Below, in pieces: positions 1 to 6,518 of a stretch of DNA of 9,571 bases. Position 1 is the first letter of the stretch; each line of letters starts with the position of its first letter. Origin of the DNA: Opitutaceae bacterium (GTDB lineage Bacteria > Verrucomicrobiota > Verrucomicrobiia > Opitutales > Opitutaceae); contig SYDD01000129.1 of the NCBI GenBank assembly GCA_005786775.1, forward strand, positions 1 through 9,571, written 5' to 3'. Position numbers and translations under genes: made by a program. Under the pieces are notes generated by a model. The model was not told where the DNA came from, did not search any database, and saw only the letters and a program-made list of their open reading frames with translations.

Positions 1-611
1 CCCGGTCCGAGCTCGTGGCCCGCGTCGAGTCCTGCGAAGCGATCCTCCAGGAGTTCCAGTCTCGCCGGAACCTCGCCATCCCGCCCGCCGTGTGGCAGCG
101 CGCAAAGGCGATCGTAGTGCTGAACCAGTTCAAGGCCGGCTTCTTGCTCGGGGTACAGGACGGCTACGGGATCATTATGGTGAAGAAGCCCGACGGTCGC
201 TGGAGCATCCCAGTGATCATCAACGCCAACGAGGCGAGCGTCGGCTTCCAGCTCGGGGCCAAGGCGGTCGAAAGCGTCTTCATCATCACCGACGACGCGA
301 TGCCTCGGCTCCTGTTTACCCAGCGTTTCAACATCGGCGTCGACGCGAAGGCGGTCGCTGGCCCTCGGGCGGCAGAGAGCGAACGGATCAACGAGAACCT
401 CCTGCGCACCCCGATGCTCGCCTACTCGAAGGCCGTCGGGCTCTACGCCGGGGCGACCGTCAAGGCCGGTCACATCTCGCGCAACGACAAGGCCAACTTC
501 GCCCTCTACAATACCCGCTACACGATGCCGGAGCTCCTCTACAGCGACTGGGTGACGCCCCCCGCTGAGGTACAGCCGATCATGTCGCTGGTGCAGTCGC
601 TGGCGCCCTGA
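1..611 (+). CDS. SYLF (Ysc84-like) lipid-binding domain protein, 5' end missing
   Basis: The 3' part of a SYLF/Ysc84-family gene, ending at TGA 609-611. The frame is already open at base 3. An in-frame GTG at 15 exists, but it would start inside the conserved N-terminal helix, so the true start, probably with a signal peptide, lies upstream of the window. The family pattern is clear: an IPPAVWQRAKAIVVL segment, a glycine-rich stretch with GYGIIMVKKPDGRWSIP, then SVGFQLGAKAVESVFII, a GVDAKAVAGP turn, and YSKAVGLYAGATVKAG near the end. SYLF domains bind phosphoinositides and actin in eukaryotes. Bacterial members are usually secreted or periplasmic and their role is not settled, so only the domain is assigned. 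The last 32 bp overlap the 3' end of the convergent pncC gene. The family call is firm; the function is unknown. Confidence 0.85.
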   Translation, partial: RSELVARVESCEAILQEFQSRRNLAIPPAVWQRAKAIVVLNQFKAGFLLGVQDGYGIIMVKKPDGRWSIPVIINANEASVGFQLGAKAVESVFIITDDAMPRLLFTQRFNIGVDAKAVAGPRAAESERINENLLRTPMLAYSKAVGLYAGATVKAGHISRNDKANFALYNTRYTMPELLYSDWVTPPAEVQPIMSLVQSLAP

Positions 612-1086
612 GGCACTCCAGCAGCAGGTCCAGAGCGGCCTCCGCTACGGCCTGTTGCGCGTCCTGGCGGCCGCGGCCCGGGAACTCGACCAGGCGTTGC
701 GCTAGCGCGCGCGGCCCGGACGCACTGTTCGCCGCCACCGCGATCCACGCCCGGGGGTTTACGACTCCCGGGGCTGGCTCCGCGAAGCCGGTCGTCGCCA
801 CCGCGAAATCCGCCCCGAACAGCCGGCACGCCCCGCCGGCCATCTCCGCAGCCACCCGCGCCGAGACGGCGTCCACCTCGCCGGCGTGCACGGCATCAAC
901 TCCCAGCAAGCGGGTCTTCTGGGGAATGGCGTAGGCGGTCAACCCGCCGAGGAAGTAGGCCGACGCGCCGGAAACGCCCGTGACCAGCGCCTGCAGGCGG
1001 CCGCCCGTCAGGCTCTCGGCGACGGCCAGGGTGCGGAGGGGCGGGCCCAGCAGGCGGGACCGCAGTTCGAGGGCCGCGGCACTCAT
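580..1086 (-). CDS. pncC: CinA C-terminal domain protein, nicotinamide-nucleotide amidase (PncC type)
   Basis: A 168-residue stand-alone CinA C-terminal domain. Well-studied members (E. coli PncC) deamidate nicotinamide mononucleotide to nicotinate mononucleotide in NAD salvage. Visible motifs are AESLTGG (residues 23-29, normally ESCTGG, with the conserved Ser kept), GVSGASAYFLGGLTAYA, the KTRLLGVD segment, an AVSARVAAEMAGGA helix, and ADFAVATTGFAEP where most members have a G-[IV]-AGP motif. Length matches the single-domain form (about 165 residues); the N-terminal MoCF-like half of full CinA is absent. The ATG at 1086-1084 overlaps the xth stop (1085-1083) as ATGA and has a GGTGGAG ribosome site 5 nt upstream, so translation is probably coupled to xth. 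The 3' end overlaps the convergent SYLF gene. The family is secure. The amidase activity is inferred, since the glycine-rich motif is altered. Confidence 0.85.
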   Translation of the reverse strand: MSAAALELRSRLLGPPLRTLAVAESLTGGRLQALVTGVSGASAYFLGGLTAYAIPQKTRLLGVDAVHAGEVDAVSARVAAEMAGGACRLFGADFAVATTGFAEPAPGVVNPRAWIAVAANSASGPRALAQRLVEFPGRGRQDAQQAVAEAALDLLLECLRAPATAPAT

Positions 1087-1838
1087 TTGAGCTCCACCCC
1101 AACGGGGCAATGGTCGCTGCCGGTCACGTGCGGCTCGATCCACGCTCGCCGCAGGCGCGGGCGCAGGGCGGCGCTGGCGAGGCAGTAATCGATGCGCCAC
1201 CCGATGTTCCGCTCGCGCGCGCCCGCCCGGTAGGTCCACCAGCTGTAGTGGCCCGACCCCCGCTCGAATTCCCGGAAGGTGTCGATGAAGCCGGCCGCGA
1301 GGAAGTCGCGGAAGCCCGCGCGCTCCTCGTCCGAGAACCCCGGGTTGCCCACGTTTTCCTTCGGCCGCGCGAGGTCGATCTCCTCGTGCGCCACGTTGAG
1401 GTCGCCGCAGAAGATCACCGGTTTGCGTCGCTCCAGCCGCCGCACGTGTGCCAGCAGCGCCCGGTCCCAGGCTTGGCGGAAGGGCAGCCGCGCCAGCTCG
1501 GGCTGCGCGTTCGGAGTATAGACGCCCACCACGAAGCACTCCTCCAGCTCGACCGTCACCGCCCGGCCCTCGCGGTCGTGCTCCGCCGAGCCGATGCCGA
1601 GCGTGACCGAGAGCGGGGGCCGGCGCGTGAGCACGGCAGTCCCACTGTAGCCCTTCTTTTCGGCCGCGTTCCAGACCACCTCGTAGCCGGCGGGCCACTC
1701 AACGTGCTGCACGTCGCCCGCCACCGCCTTGACCTCCTGGAGGCAGATCACGTCCGCCCGCGCGGCGCGCATCCACTCGAGCAGGCCCTTGCCGAGGGCG
1801 GCGCGCACGCCGTTCACGTTCCAGGAGAGGAGCTTCAT
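1083..1838 (-). CDS. xth: Exodeoxyribonuclease III / AP endonuclease (ExoA-like)
   Basis: A 251-residue exonuclease III family protein that cleaves DNA at abasic sites and trims 3' ends in base excision repair; cytoplasmic, Mg-dependent. The whole endonuclease/exonuclease/phosphatase fold is visible: LSWNVNGVRA at 4-13 (metal-binding Asn7), LQEVKA with metal-binding Glu35, YTPNAQ, GDLNVAHEEIDLARPK with Asp146 and Asn148, ARERNIGWRIDY, and the C-terminal GSDHCPVGVEL with catalytic Asp242-His243. The DLNVAHEEID block, the SWWTYRAGAR block and the length resemble Bacillus ExoA (about 252 residues) more than E. coli ExoIII (268). The start is the ATG at 1838, directly before the family N-terminus; the frame stays open upstream but that part has no recognisable protein. 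First gene of a minus-strand pair with pncC, divergent from the PLP enzyme gene. Confidence 0.95.
   Translation of the reverse strand: MKLLSWNVNGVRAALGKGLLEWMRAARADVICLQEVKAVAGDVQHVEWPAGYEVVWNAAEKKGYSGTAVLTRRPPLSVTLGIGSAEHDREGRAVTVELEECFVVGVYTPNAQPELARLPFRQAWDRALLAHVRRLERRKPVIFCGDLNVAHEEIDLARPKENVGNPGFSDEERAGFRDFLAAGFIDTFREFERGSGHYSWWTYRAGARERNIGWRIDYCLASAALRPRLRRAWIEPHVTGSDHCPVGVELK
1092..1098 (-). promoter_or_regulatory. Ribosome binding site of pncC
   Basis: On the minus strand GGTGGAG lies 5 nt before the pncC ATG (1086). It is inside the last codons of xth. This is one of the few clear Shine-Dalgarno sequences in the window and supports both the pncC start and independent or coupled initiation. 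Confidence 0.6.
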
Positions 1839-1949
1839 CGCACCCAACCTAGACGCGGCGAGCGGTGGGCCCGCAACCCGTTTCCATCCCGGCACGCCAT
1901 AAGCCGGTGTTGCCAGCAGCGGCGGCGGCCCAAAGCTCCGCGCCCGCCC
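1839..1949. promoter_or_regulatory. Divergent intergenic region between xth and the PLP enzyme gene
   Basis: This 111-bp gap should hold promoters for both directions. The best minus-strand match I can find is TTGCGG (1876-1871), a 17-bp spacer, and TCTAGG ending 10 nt before the xth ATG; both boxes are weak (3 of 6 consensus positions each). No convincing plus-strand sigma-70 promoter or ribosome site precedes the GTG at 1950. The region call is by position; the promoter boxes are only candidates. Confidence 0.3.
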
Positions 1950-3476
1950 GTGAGCTCCGCCTTTACCCATCTGCCGCTCGGCCAGCGCATCCCTGACCGC
2001 CCCCACGCGGTGTCGTGCAGCCTCCCGACGATGCGCGACGTCCGCGGCTACGAGGAAAAGGACCCGGCCACGCTCAGCCAGCTCACCTCGGGCTATCCCC
2101 GGTTCGTGGTGCACCCATGGCCGCGCCTGCTCGCCGCCCATCTGGGCCTCGTCGATCCCGCGATCGGACCCGACCGGACCCTCTGGCTCGTCTCGTCGGC
2201 CCGGATGGCCCGGGACCTGGCCGCGCATCTCAGGTCCGGGGCCGACGCTCGGCCCTGCGCCCATGACGGCATCCACGGGGTCCACCACCGCCCCGACCCG
2301 GACGTGGCCCGCGCGGCGAAGCTCTACCTGCAGCACCTCGGCGGCTTCCTCTCGTCGCGCGCCGCGGAGGAGCGCCTCGTCCGCCTTGGCCACCTGCCCG
2401 CGGTGGAGGCCGAGGAAATATTCCCCGGCGACGCCCTTGGCGAAGTACGCCGCCACCTCCGGTCAGCCCTGCCCGGCGCGGCGGACGCCGACCTGCTCCC
2501 CGCCACCTGCGGGATGAACGCGGTCTGGGCCGCCTTCCGTGCCGTGTCCGAACTGCAGGCCGCCCGCGGGCGCACCGCCTGGCTCCAGCTGGGATGGCTG
2601 TACCTCGACACCATCGCGCTGCTCCGGAAGTTCACCCGCGGCCCGGGCGATTACCTGTCCGCGTCCGACGTCCTTGACCGCGGCGGCCTGGAGCGGCTGT
2701 TCGCCACCCACGGCTCCCGCCTCGCGGGGGTGATGGTCGAGGTGCCCACCAACCCCCTCATCCAGACGCCCGACCTGCCCGCGCTCGCCGAACTCTGCCG
2801 CCGGCACGGTGTCCGCCTCGTCGCCGATCCCTCGCTGGCCTCCGTCTTCAGCCTCGACGTGCTCCCGCACGCGGACCTCGTCGTCACCAGCCTGACCAAG
2901 TACGCGGCGGGCGACGGCGATCTGGTCGCGGGCCTGGTGGCGGTGAACCCAGCGGGGCCGGACGCCGCGGAGCTGCGCACGCGGGCCGCCGCCGCCCTCG
3001 AGCCGGTGCACCCGCGCGACCTCGCCCGCCTCGCCGCCCAGATCGGCCACGCCCCGGAACTCGTGCGGCAGATCGAGGCAAACACGGGGTCGGTGGCGGC
3101 GTTCCTGCGCAGCCACCCGGCGGTGCGGGACGTGTTTTGGGCGCTGCAGGACGGTTCGGCGGACAATTACCGCCACCTCGCGCGCGGGGCGACGGCGACG
3201 GGAGGGATGATCACCTTCACCCTCCGCCGTACGGGGGCGCTGGAACCGTTTTACGACGCCCTCCGCCTGCCCAAGGGCCCCAGCTTCGGGATGCGGACCA
3301 CGCTGATCTGCCCGTTTCTCTACCTCGCGCACTACGACCTCGTGACGACCCCCGCGGGCCGGGCTGAGCTCGCCGCCAACGGCCTCGATCCCGACCTGCT
3401 CCGCCTCTGCTGCGGTACCGAGCCGGCAGCGGACATCATCGGCGCCCTCCGCGAGGCGCTCGACCGCGTTACCTGA
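1950..3476 (+). CDS. PLP-dependent cystathionine gamma-synthase-like enzyme (fungal Str2 type)
   Basis: A 508-residue fold-type I PLP enzyme of the Cys/Met metabolism family. Such enzymes join an activated homoserine ester to cysteine to make cystathionine, or catalyse related gamma-replacement and elimination steps. The PLP lysine is Lys317 in VVTSLTKYAAGDGDLVAG; VEVPTNPLIQTPDL and LVADPSLASVF (the Asp facing the pyridine nitrogen) precede it, and ATCGMNAVWAAF marks the cofactor-phosphate turn. The N-terminus IPDRPHAVSCSLPT followed by GYEEKDP and SGYPRFVVHP matches, from memory, the start of yeast Str2. For that reason I chose the GTG at 1950, since an ATG at 2031 would remove this block. 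The longer protein (ordinary MetB is about 390) also fits Str2. No ribosome site is visible. Substrate is inferred; cystathionine synthase versus lyase cannot be separated here. The DUF167 gene follows after 9 nt. Confidence 0.8.
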   Translation: MSSAFTHLPLGQRIPDRPHAVSCSLPTMRDVRGYEEKDPATLSQLTSGYPRFVVHPWPRLLAAHLGLVDPAIGPDRTLWLVSSARMARDLAAHLRSGADARPCAHDGIHGVHHRPDPDVARAAKLYLQHLGGFLSSRAAEERLVRLGHLPAVEAEEIFPGDALGEVRRHLRSALPGAADADLLPATCGMNAVWAAFRAVSELQAARGRTAWLQLGWLYLDTIALLRKFTRGPGDYLSASDVLDRGGLERLFATHGSRLAGVMVEVPTNPLIQTPDLPALAELCRRHGVRLVADPSLASVFSLDVLPHADLVVTSLTKYAAGDGDLVAGLVAVNPAGPDAAELRTRAAAALEPVHPRDLARLAAQIGHAPELVRQIEANTGSVAAFLRSHPAVRDVFWALQDGSADNYRHLARGATATGGMITFTLRRTGALEPFYDALRLPKGPSFGMRTTLICPFLYLAHYDLVTTPAGRAELAANGLDPDLLRLCCGTEPAADIIGALREALDRVT

Positions 3477-3485
3477 AGCCACACC

Positions 3486-3767
3486 GTGCCGCCCTCCTAC
3501 CTGCTGCCAGTGAAGGTGATCCCAAACGCGCCGCGGACGTCGGTCGCCGGCTGGCTCGGGGACGCCCTCAAGGTGCGCGTCCAGGCCGCGCCGGTGGAGG
3601 GCCGCGCCAACGCCGGCCTCTGCGCGGACCTCGCCGCACGTCTCGGGCTACCGGGTTCCGCGGTCAACGTCGCGCGGGGGACCACCGCGAGCCGAAAACT
3701 GCTCCGCATCGAGGGCCTCGACCTCGCCGCGGTCCACCAACGCCTCGCCCGACCGGAAAACCCGTGA
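3486..3767 (+). CDS. DUF167 / YggU family protein
   Basis: A 93-residue protein of the DUF167 (YggU) family, which is small, cytoplasmic and widespread but has no established function. It shows the family signature throughout: VKVIPNAPRTSVAGW near the N-terminus, then LKVRVQAAPVEGRANAGL, a helix ending LAARLGLPG, and VNVARGTTASRKLLRIEGL near the C-terminus. Full length is normally 90-100 residues, so this copy is complete. It starts at GTG 3486, only 9 nt after the PLP enzyme stop, so the two are probably on one transcript; no Shine-Dalgarno is visible. The stop at 3765-3767 overlaps a GTG at 3764 that opens the next frame, but that GTG is unlikely to be used because the next protein's signal peptide begins at 3818. 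Confidence 0.88.
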   Translation: MPPSYLLPVKVIPNAPRTSVAGWLGDALKVRVQAAPVEGRANAGLCADLAARLGLPGSAVNVARGTTASRKLLRIEGLDLAAVHQRLARPENP

Positions 3768-3817
3768 GGACGGTTTGCACCTACGCCCGCCCGGGCTTTC
3801 CTCCCCGACTTATCCCC

Positions 3818-4759
3818 ATGAGACCCCTCCGTTCCGCTCTGCCCTGCCTCGCCGCGGCCCTGCTCGCCGCTCTCCCCGCCCTCGCCCAACCGATCACGGG
3901 GAGCGCCCTGCGCGGCGGTGCTCCCGGCGGCCGGCCAGCCAACGCGCGGATCGGCCTGACGGTCGACGCCGCTTTCACCGGACGAGTTGACTTCAGCGCC
4001 GCGGGCGTGGCCGCGGGCGACATGCGGGTGACGCAGACCGGCGCGAAGCTGTCCGTGCCGCTGCCCCCGCTGGGGAGCGGCTGGTTCCCGCTGCTGAGCC
4101 TGCGCTACCGGCACCACGACCTCGAGACCGCGGCGGGCACGCCGCTGCCGCAGCACTTTCAAGGGCTGAGCGCCGGGCTGGGGTTGTTCGGCAACCTGAG
4201 CCCCGACTGGAGCCTGTTCGCCAGCGTGAGCCCGGGGGTCGCCAATGCGGGCAGCGGCTTCACCTCAAAGGGGATGAGCGTGGGCGTGATCGCGGTGGCG
4301 AGCCGCAAGTTCGGGAACGACTTTAGCGCGGGCTTCGGTTTCGTCTTCGACTCGCTGGCCCGGGGCACGGGCCGGCTGATGCCGGTGGCGACGTTTGATT
4401 GGAGCCCGGAGCCGGGCTGGAAGGTGTGGGTCGGTTACCCGCGCACCGGCGTCTCCTGGGAGCCGAGCCAGACGCTCAAGGCGGAGTTCGTGGCCGAGGC
4501 GGACTTCGGCTCGTTCTACGTCACGGAAGACCCGCGGAGGCCGCGGCCCGGCCAAGTGCGGTTGGACCGGACGCGTCTCGAGTACCGGGCGGTCCGGGTG
4601 GGCCCGGCGGTCACCTGGAAACCGGATCCGCTTGTCAGCCTGCGGCTGGGCGCCGGCGTGGTGCCGATGGTGCGGGCCGAGTACGAGGCGCGGAACTACG
4701 AGCTGCGCTCGGAGAAGGCCGCCGGTTTCGCCAGCTTGGAGCTCGACTGGCGCTTCTGA
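3818..4759 (+). CDS. Exported outer-membrane beta-barrel protein, DUF6268-like
   Basis: A 313-residue predicted outer-membrane protein. Residues 1-23 form a signal peptide: basic MRPLR, a leucine/alanine core, and a likely cut after ALPALA before QPITG. The frame runs upstream to a GTG at 3764, but the ATG at 3818 starts cleanly at the signal peptide. The mature part alternates hydrophobic and polar residues in short amphipathic strands (LSLRYRHHDLETA, GLSAGLGLFGNL, WSLFASVSPGVAN, FSAGFGFVFDSLARG, SLRLGAGVVPMVRAEYEARN) and ends in LELDWRF; a terminal Phe is the usual BAM recognition signal. The middle part, with LMPVATFDWSPEPGWKVWVG followed by YPRTGVSW, resembles the DUF6268 barrel family common in Verrucomicrobiota and Planctomycetota. 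No substrate can be assigned. It lies 50 nt after the DUF167 gene and is followed by hairpins. Barrel and export are well supported; the DUF label is moderate. Confidence 0.75.
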   Translation: MRPLRSALPCLAAALLAALPALAQPITGSALRGGAPGGRPANARIGLTVDAAFTGRVDFSAAGVAAGDMRVTQTGAKLSVPLPPLGSGWFPLLSLRYRHHDLETAAGTPLPQHFQGLSAGLGLFGNLSPDWSLFASVSPGVANAGSGFTSKGMSVGVIAVASRKFGNDFSAGFGFVFDSLARGTGRLMPVATFDWSPEPGWKVWVGYPRTGVSWEPSQTLKAEFVAEADFGSFYVTEDPRRPRPGQVRLDRTRLEYRAVRVGPAVTWKPDPLVSLRLGAGVVPMVRAEYEARNYELRSEKAAGFASLELDWRF

Positions 4760-4760
4760 G

Positions 4761-4792
4761 GTCGGCTTCGGCCGACGGCGCCCTCGCGGCGC
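4761..4792 (+). terminator. Tandem hairpins after the barrel gene
   Basis: Starting 1 nt after the stop codon, GTCGGC-TTCG-GCCGAC (4761-4776) is a perfect 6-bp stem closed by the very stable C(UUCG)G tetraloop. Next comes GCGCC-ctcgc-GGCGC (4778-4792), followed by only a short T run (ACGATTTC). They could stop transcription or protect the 3' end of the upstream mRNA. The weak T tract keeps the terminator call uncertain. Confidence 0.5.
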
Positions 4793-4840
4793 ACGATTTC
4801 TGCTGTTGCCGCGCGCGAACCCCGCGGACGGAATCGGGCC

Positions 4841-4867
4841 CGGAGGCCGTTGCCGCCTCCGCCTTTT
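4841..4867 (+). promoter_or_regulatory. Hairpin directly before the sugar isomerase start
   Basis: CGGAGGC (4841-4847) pairs perfectly with GCCTCCG (4855-4861) around a 7-nt loop and is followed by CCTTTT. The ATG follows at 4871. The left arm contains the only GGAGG near this gene, so folding would hide it. It may be a weak intrinsic terminator for upstream transcripts or a cis element controlling the isomerase. The structure is seen in the sequence; the function is inferred. Confidence 0.4.
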
Positions 4868-4870
4868 CCC

Positions 4871-6481
4871 ATGAACGTCTACCTTGTCGCTAGCGGTGAC
4901 CTCCGGCAGTCGGCCAATGAGGTCTGCTGGCCCGCCCAGCACACGCTCGAGCAGGCCCTCGGCGCCGCCCTCGCCCGCCACGGCGCGCGGCTGGTCCGCG
5001 CACACCCCTACGACCCACAACGCCGCCACGGTTTTATCGCCTCGCAGAAGGAGGGAATGGAGGTCTTTGCCCGACTCGATCCCACCGCCCCGCTCATCGT
5101 GGCGGAGGCCGTCTGGCAGTACTCGCACCACGTTCTCGCCGGGCTCGTGAGCCACCGTGGGCCCATTCTGACCGTCGCGAACTGGAGCGGCACTTGGCCG
5201 GGCCTCGTCGGGATGCTGAACCTCAACGGCTCGCTCACCAAGGCGGGCGTGCGCTACTCGACGCTCTGGAGCGAGCGGTTCGAGGACGACTTCTTCCTCC
5301 GCGGGCTGCGCCAGTGGCTCCGCACTGGACGCGTCCGTCACCCCACCCCGCACGTCCGGCCCTTCGCGCGGGCGAAAGTACCGCCGCGGGCCAAGGCGCT
5401 CGCCCGGCGCCTCGCGAACGAGCTGCGCACGCGCAAGGCCATTTTGGGCGTCTTCGACGAGGGCTGCATGGGGATGTACAACGCCATCATCCCGGACGAG
5501 CTCCTGTTCCCCCTCGGCGTCTACAAGGAGCGCCTCTCGCAGTCCGCCCTCTACGCCGCCGCCCAGCTCGTGTCCGAGGACGAGGCCCGCGCGGTGTACG
5601 CTTGGCTCCAGCGCAAGGGGATGAAGTTCCACCTCGGCCAAGACGAAGCCACCGAGCTGACGGAGAACCAGGTGCTCTGGCAGTGCCGGACCTACATCGC
5701 CGCCGCGCGGCTGGGCGACGAGTTCGGCTGCGACGCGATCGGCATCCAGTACCAACAGGGTCTGAAAGACCTCTTACCCGCCAGCGACCTCGCCGAGGGC
5801 CTGCTCAACAATGCCGACCGCCCCCCGGTGCGCAACGCCGCCGGGCGCATCATCCGCCCCGGGCAGCCACTAACCCACTTCAATGAGGTCGACGAATGCG
5901 CCGGCCTCGACGGCCTCTTCACCCAGCGCGTGCACGCGGCGCTCGGCCAACCGGTCGAGAACACCCTGCACGACCTCCGTTGGGGCGACGTGGACCGGAG
6001 CGGTACCGTGCCCGACTACGTCTGGGTCTTCCTCATCTCGGGCGCGGCGCCGCCCGCGCACCACATCGGCGGCTACCGCGGGACCGACTCACTGCGCCAG
6101 CCGCCGATGTACTTCCGCCTTGGCGGCGGCACCGTGCGCGGCATCGCTCGCCCCGGAGAGATCGTCTGGAGCCGCGTCTTTGTCGCCGGCGGCCGCCTCC
6201 ACATGGACCTCGGCCGGGCGCGGGTCGTGACCCTGCCTCGCGAGGAGACCGAGCGGCGCTGGCGCGAGACCACCTCGCAGTGGCCGATCATGCACGCCGT
6301 GACCTACGGGGTGACGCGCGACCAGATGATGGCGCGCCACCAGGCCAACCACCTGCAGGTGGCCTACGCCAACGACGCCCGCGCCGCCGACCTCGCGCTC
6401 TACGCCAAGGCCGCGCTCGCCGCGGAGCTGGGCGTCCGCGTTTCCCTCTGCGGCACCAAAGCGGACGGCTCCGCCTTCTAG
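4871..6481 (+). CDS. L-fucose/L-arabinose isomerase-fold protein (sugar isomerase-like)
   Basis: A 536-residue cytoplasmic protein of the FucI/AraA fold, whose known members interconvert aldose and ketose sugars (fucose/fuculose, arabinose/ribulose) using Mn2+. The N-terminal part looks like the family's substrate-binding domain, with VANWSGTWPGLVGMLNLNGS around residues 105-125. The central part has FDEGCMGMYNAIIPDELL (GCMGM at 198-202), KERLSQSALYAAAQLV and a GIQYQQGLKDLLPASDLAEG stretch. The C-terminal part has HFNEVDECAG (acidic Glu339, Asp341, Glu342, possible metal ligands), then SQWPIMHAVTYG and HQANHLQVAYAND with His494 as a candidate active-site histidine. E. coli FucI is 591 residues, AraA 500. 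The ATG at 4871 is preferred over an in-frame TTG at 4850. No transporter, kinase or aldolase gene is adjacent, so the substrate is open; a non-isomerase member is possible. The fold assignment is fairly good, the activity is inferred. Confidence 0.72.
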   Translation: MNVYLVASGDLRQSANEVCWPAQHTLEQALGAALARHGARLVRAHPYDPQRRHGFIASQKEGMEVFARLDPTAPLIVAEAVWQYSHHVLAGLVSHRGPILTVANWSGTWPGLVGMLNLNGSLTKAGVRYSTLWSERFEDDFFLRGLRQWLRTGRVRHPTPHVRPFARAKVPPRAKALARRLANELRTRKAILGVFDEGCMGMYNAIIPDELLFPLGVYKERLSQSALYAAAQLVSEDEARAVYAWLQRKGMKFHLGQDEATELTENQVLWQCRTYIAAARLGDEFGCDAIGIQYQQGLKDLLPASDLAEGLLNNADRPPVRNAAGRIIRPGQPLTHFNEVDECAGLDGLFTQRVHAALGQPVENTLHDLRWGDVDRSGTVPDYVWVFLISGAAPPAHHIGGYRGTDSLRQPPMYFRLGGGTVRGIARPGEIVWSRVFVAGGRLHMDLGRARVVTLPREETERRWRETTSQWPIMHAVTYGVTRDQMMARHQANHLQVAYANDARAADLALYAKAALAAELGVRVSLCGTKADGSAF

Positions 6482-6488
6482 CCCCCGC

Positions 6489-6513
6489 GGGGTCCGACCG
6501 GCGGACCCCTTCC
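6489..6513 (+). terminator. Strong hairpin between the isomerase gene and rodA
   Basis: GGGGTCCG (6489-6496) and CGGACCCC (6502-6509) form a perfect 8-bp stem with a 5-nt loop (ACCGG), 7 nt after the isomerase stop codon. Only TTCC follows instead of a full T tract, and rodA starts at 6519. It may end or attenuate transcription from the isomerase gene, or limit ribosome access to rodA. Structure certain, role inferred. Confidence 0.45.
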
Positions 6514-6518
6514 ACCCC

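Noticed and set aside
1110..1949. Upstream open extension of the PLP enzyme frame across xth
   Set aside because: The translation is antisense to xth and shows no family similarity; the recognisable protein begins at about 1950.
2463..3482. A 339-codon minus-strand frame opposite the PLP enzyme
   Set aside because: Arg/Gly/Glu-rich mirror frame without motifs, antisense to a well-supported enzyme.
3764..3817. GTG at 3764 overlapping the DUF167 stop as start of the barrel protein
   Set aside because: It would add 18 residues before a normal signal peptide; ATG 3818 gives a standard export signal.
3775..3817. Possible promoter TTGCAC upstream of the barrel gene
   Set aside because: No -10-like hexamer lies at 16-18 bp spacing, so it was not annotated.
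4265..5755. A 496-codon minus-strand frame opposite the barrel and isomerase genes
   Set aside because: It crosses the intergenic gap and both genes antisense and shows no motif; a GC-content shadow.
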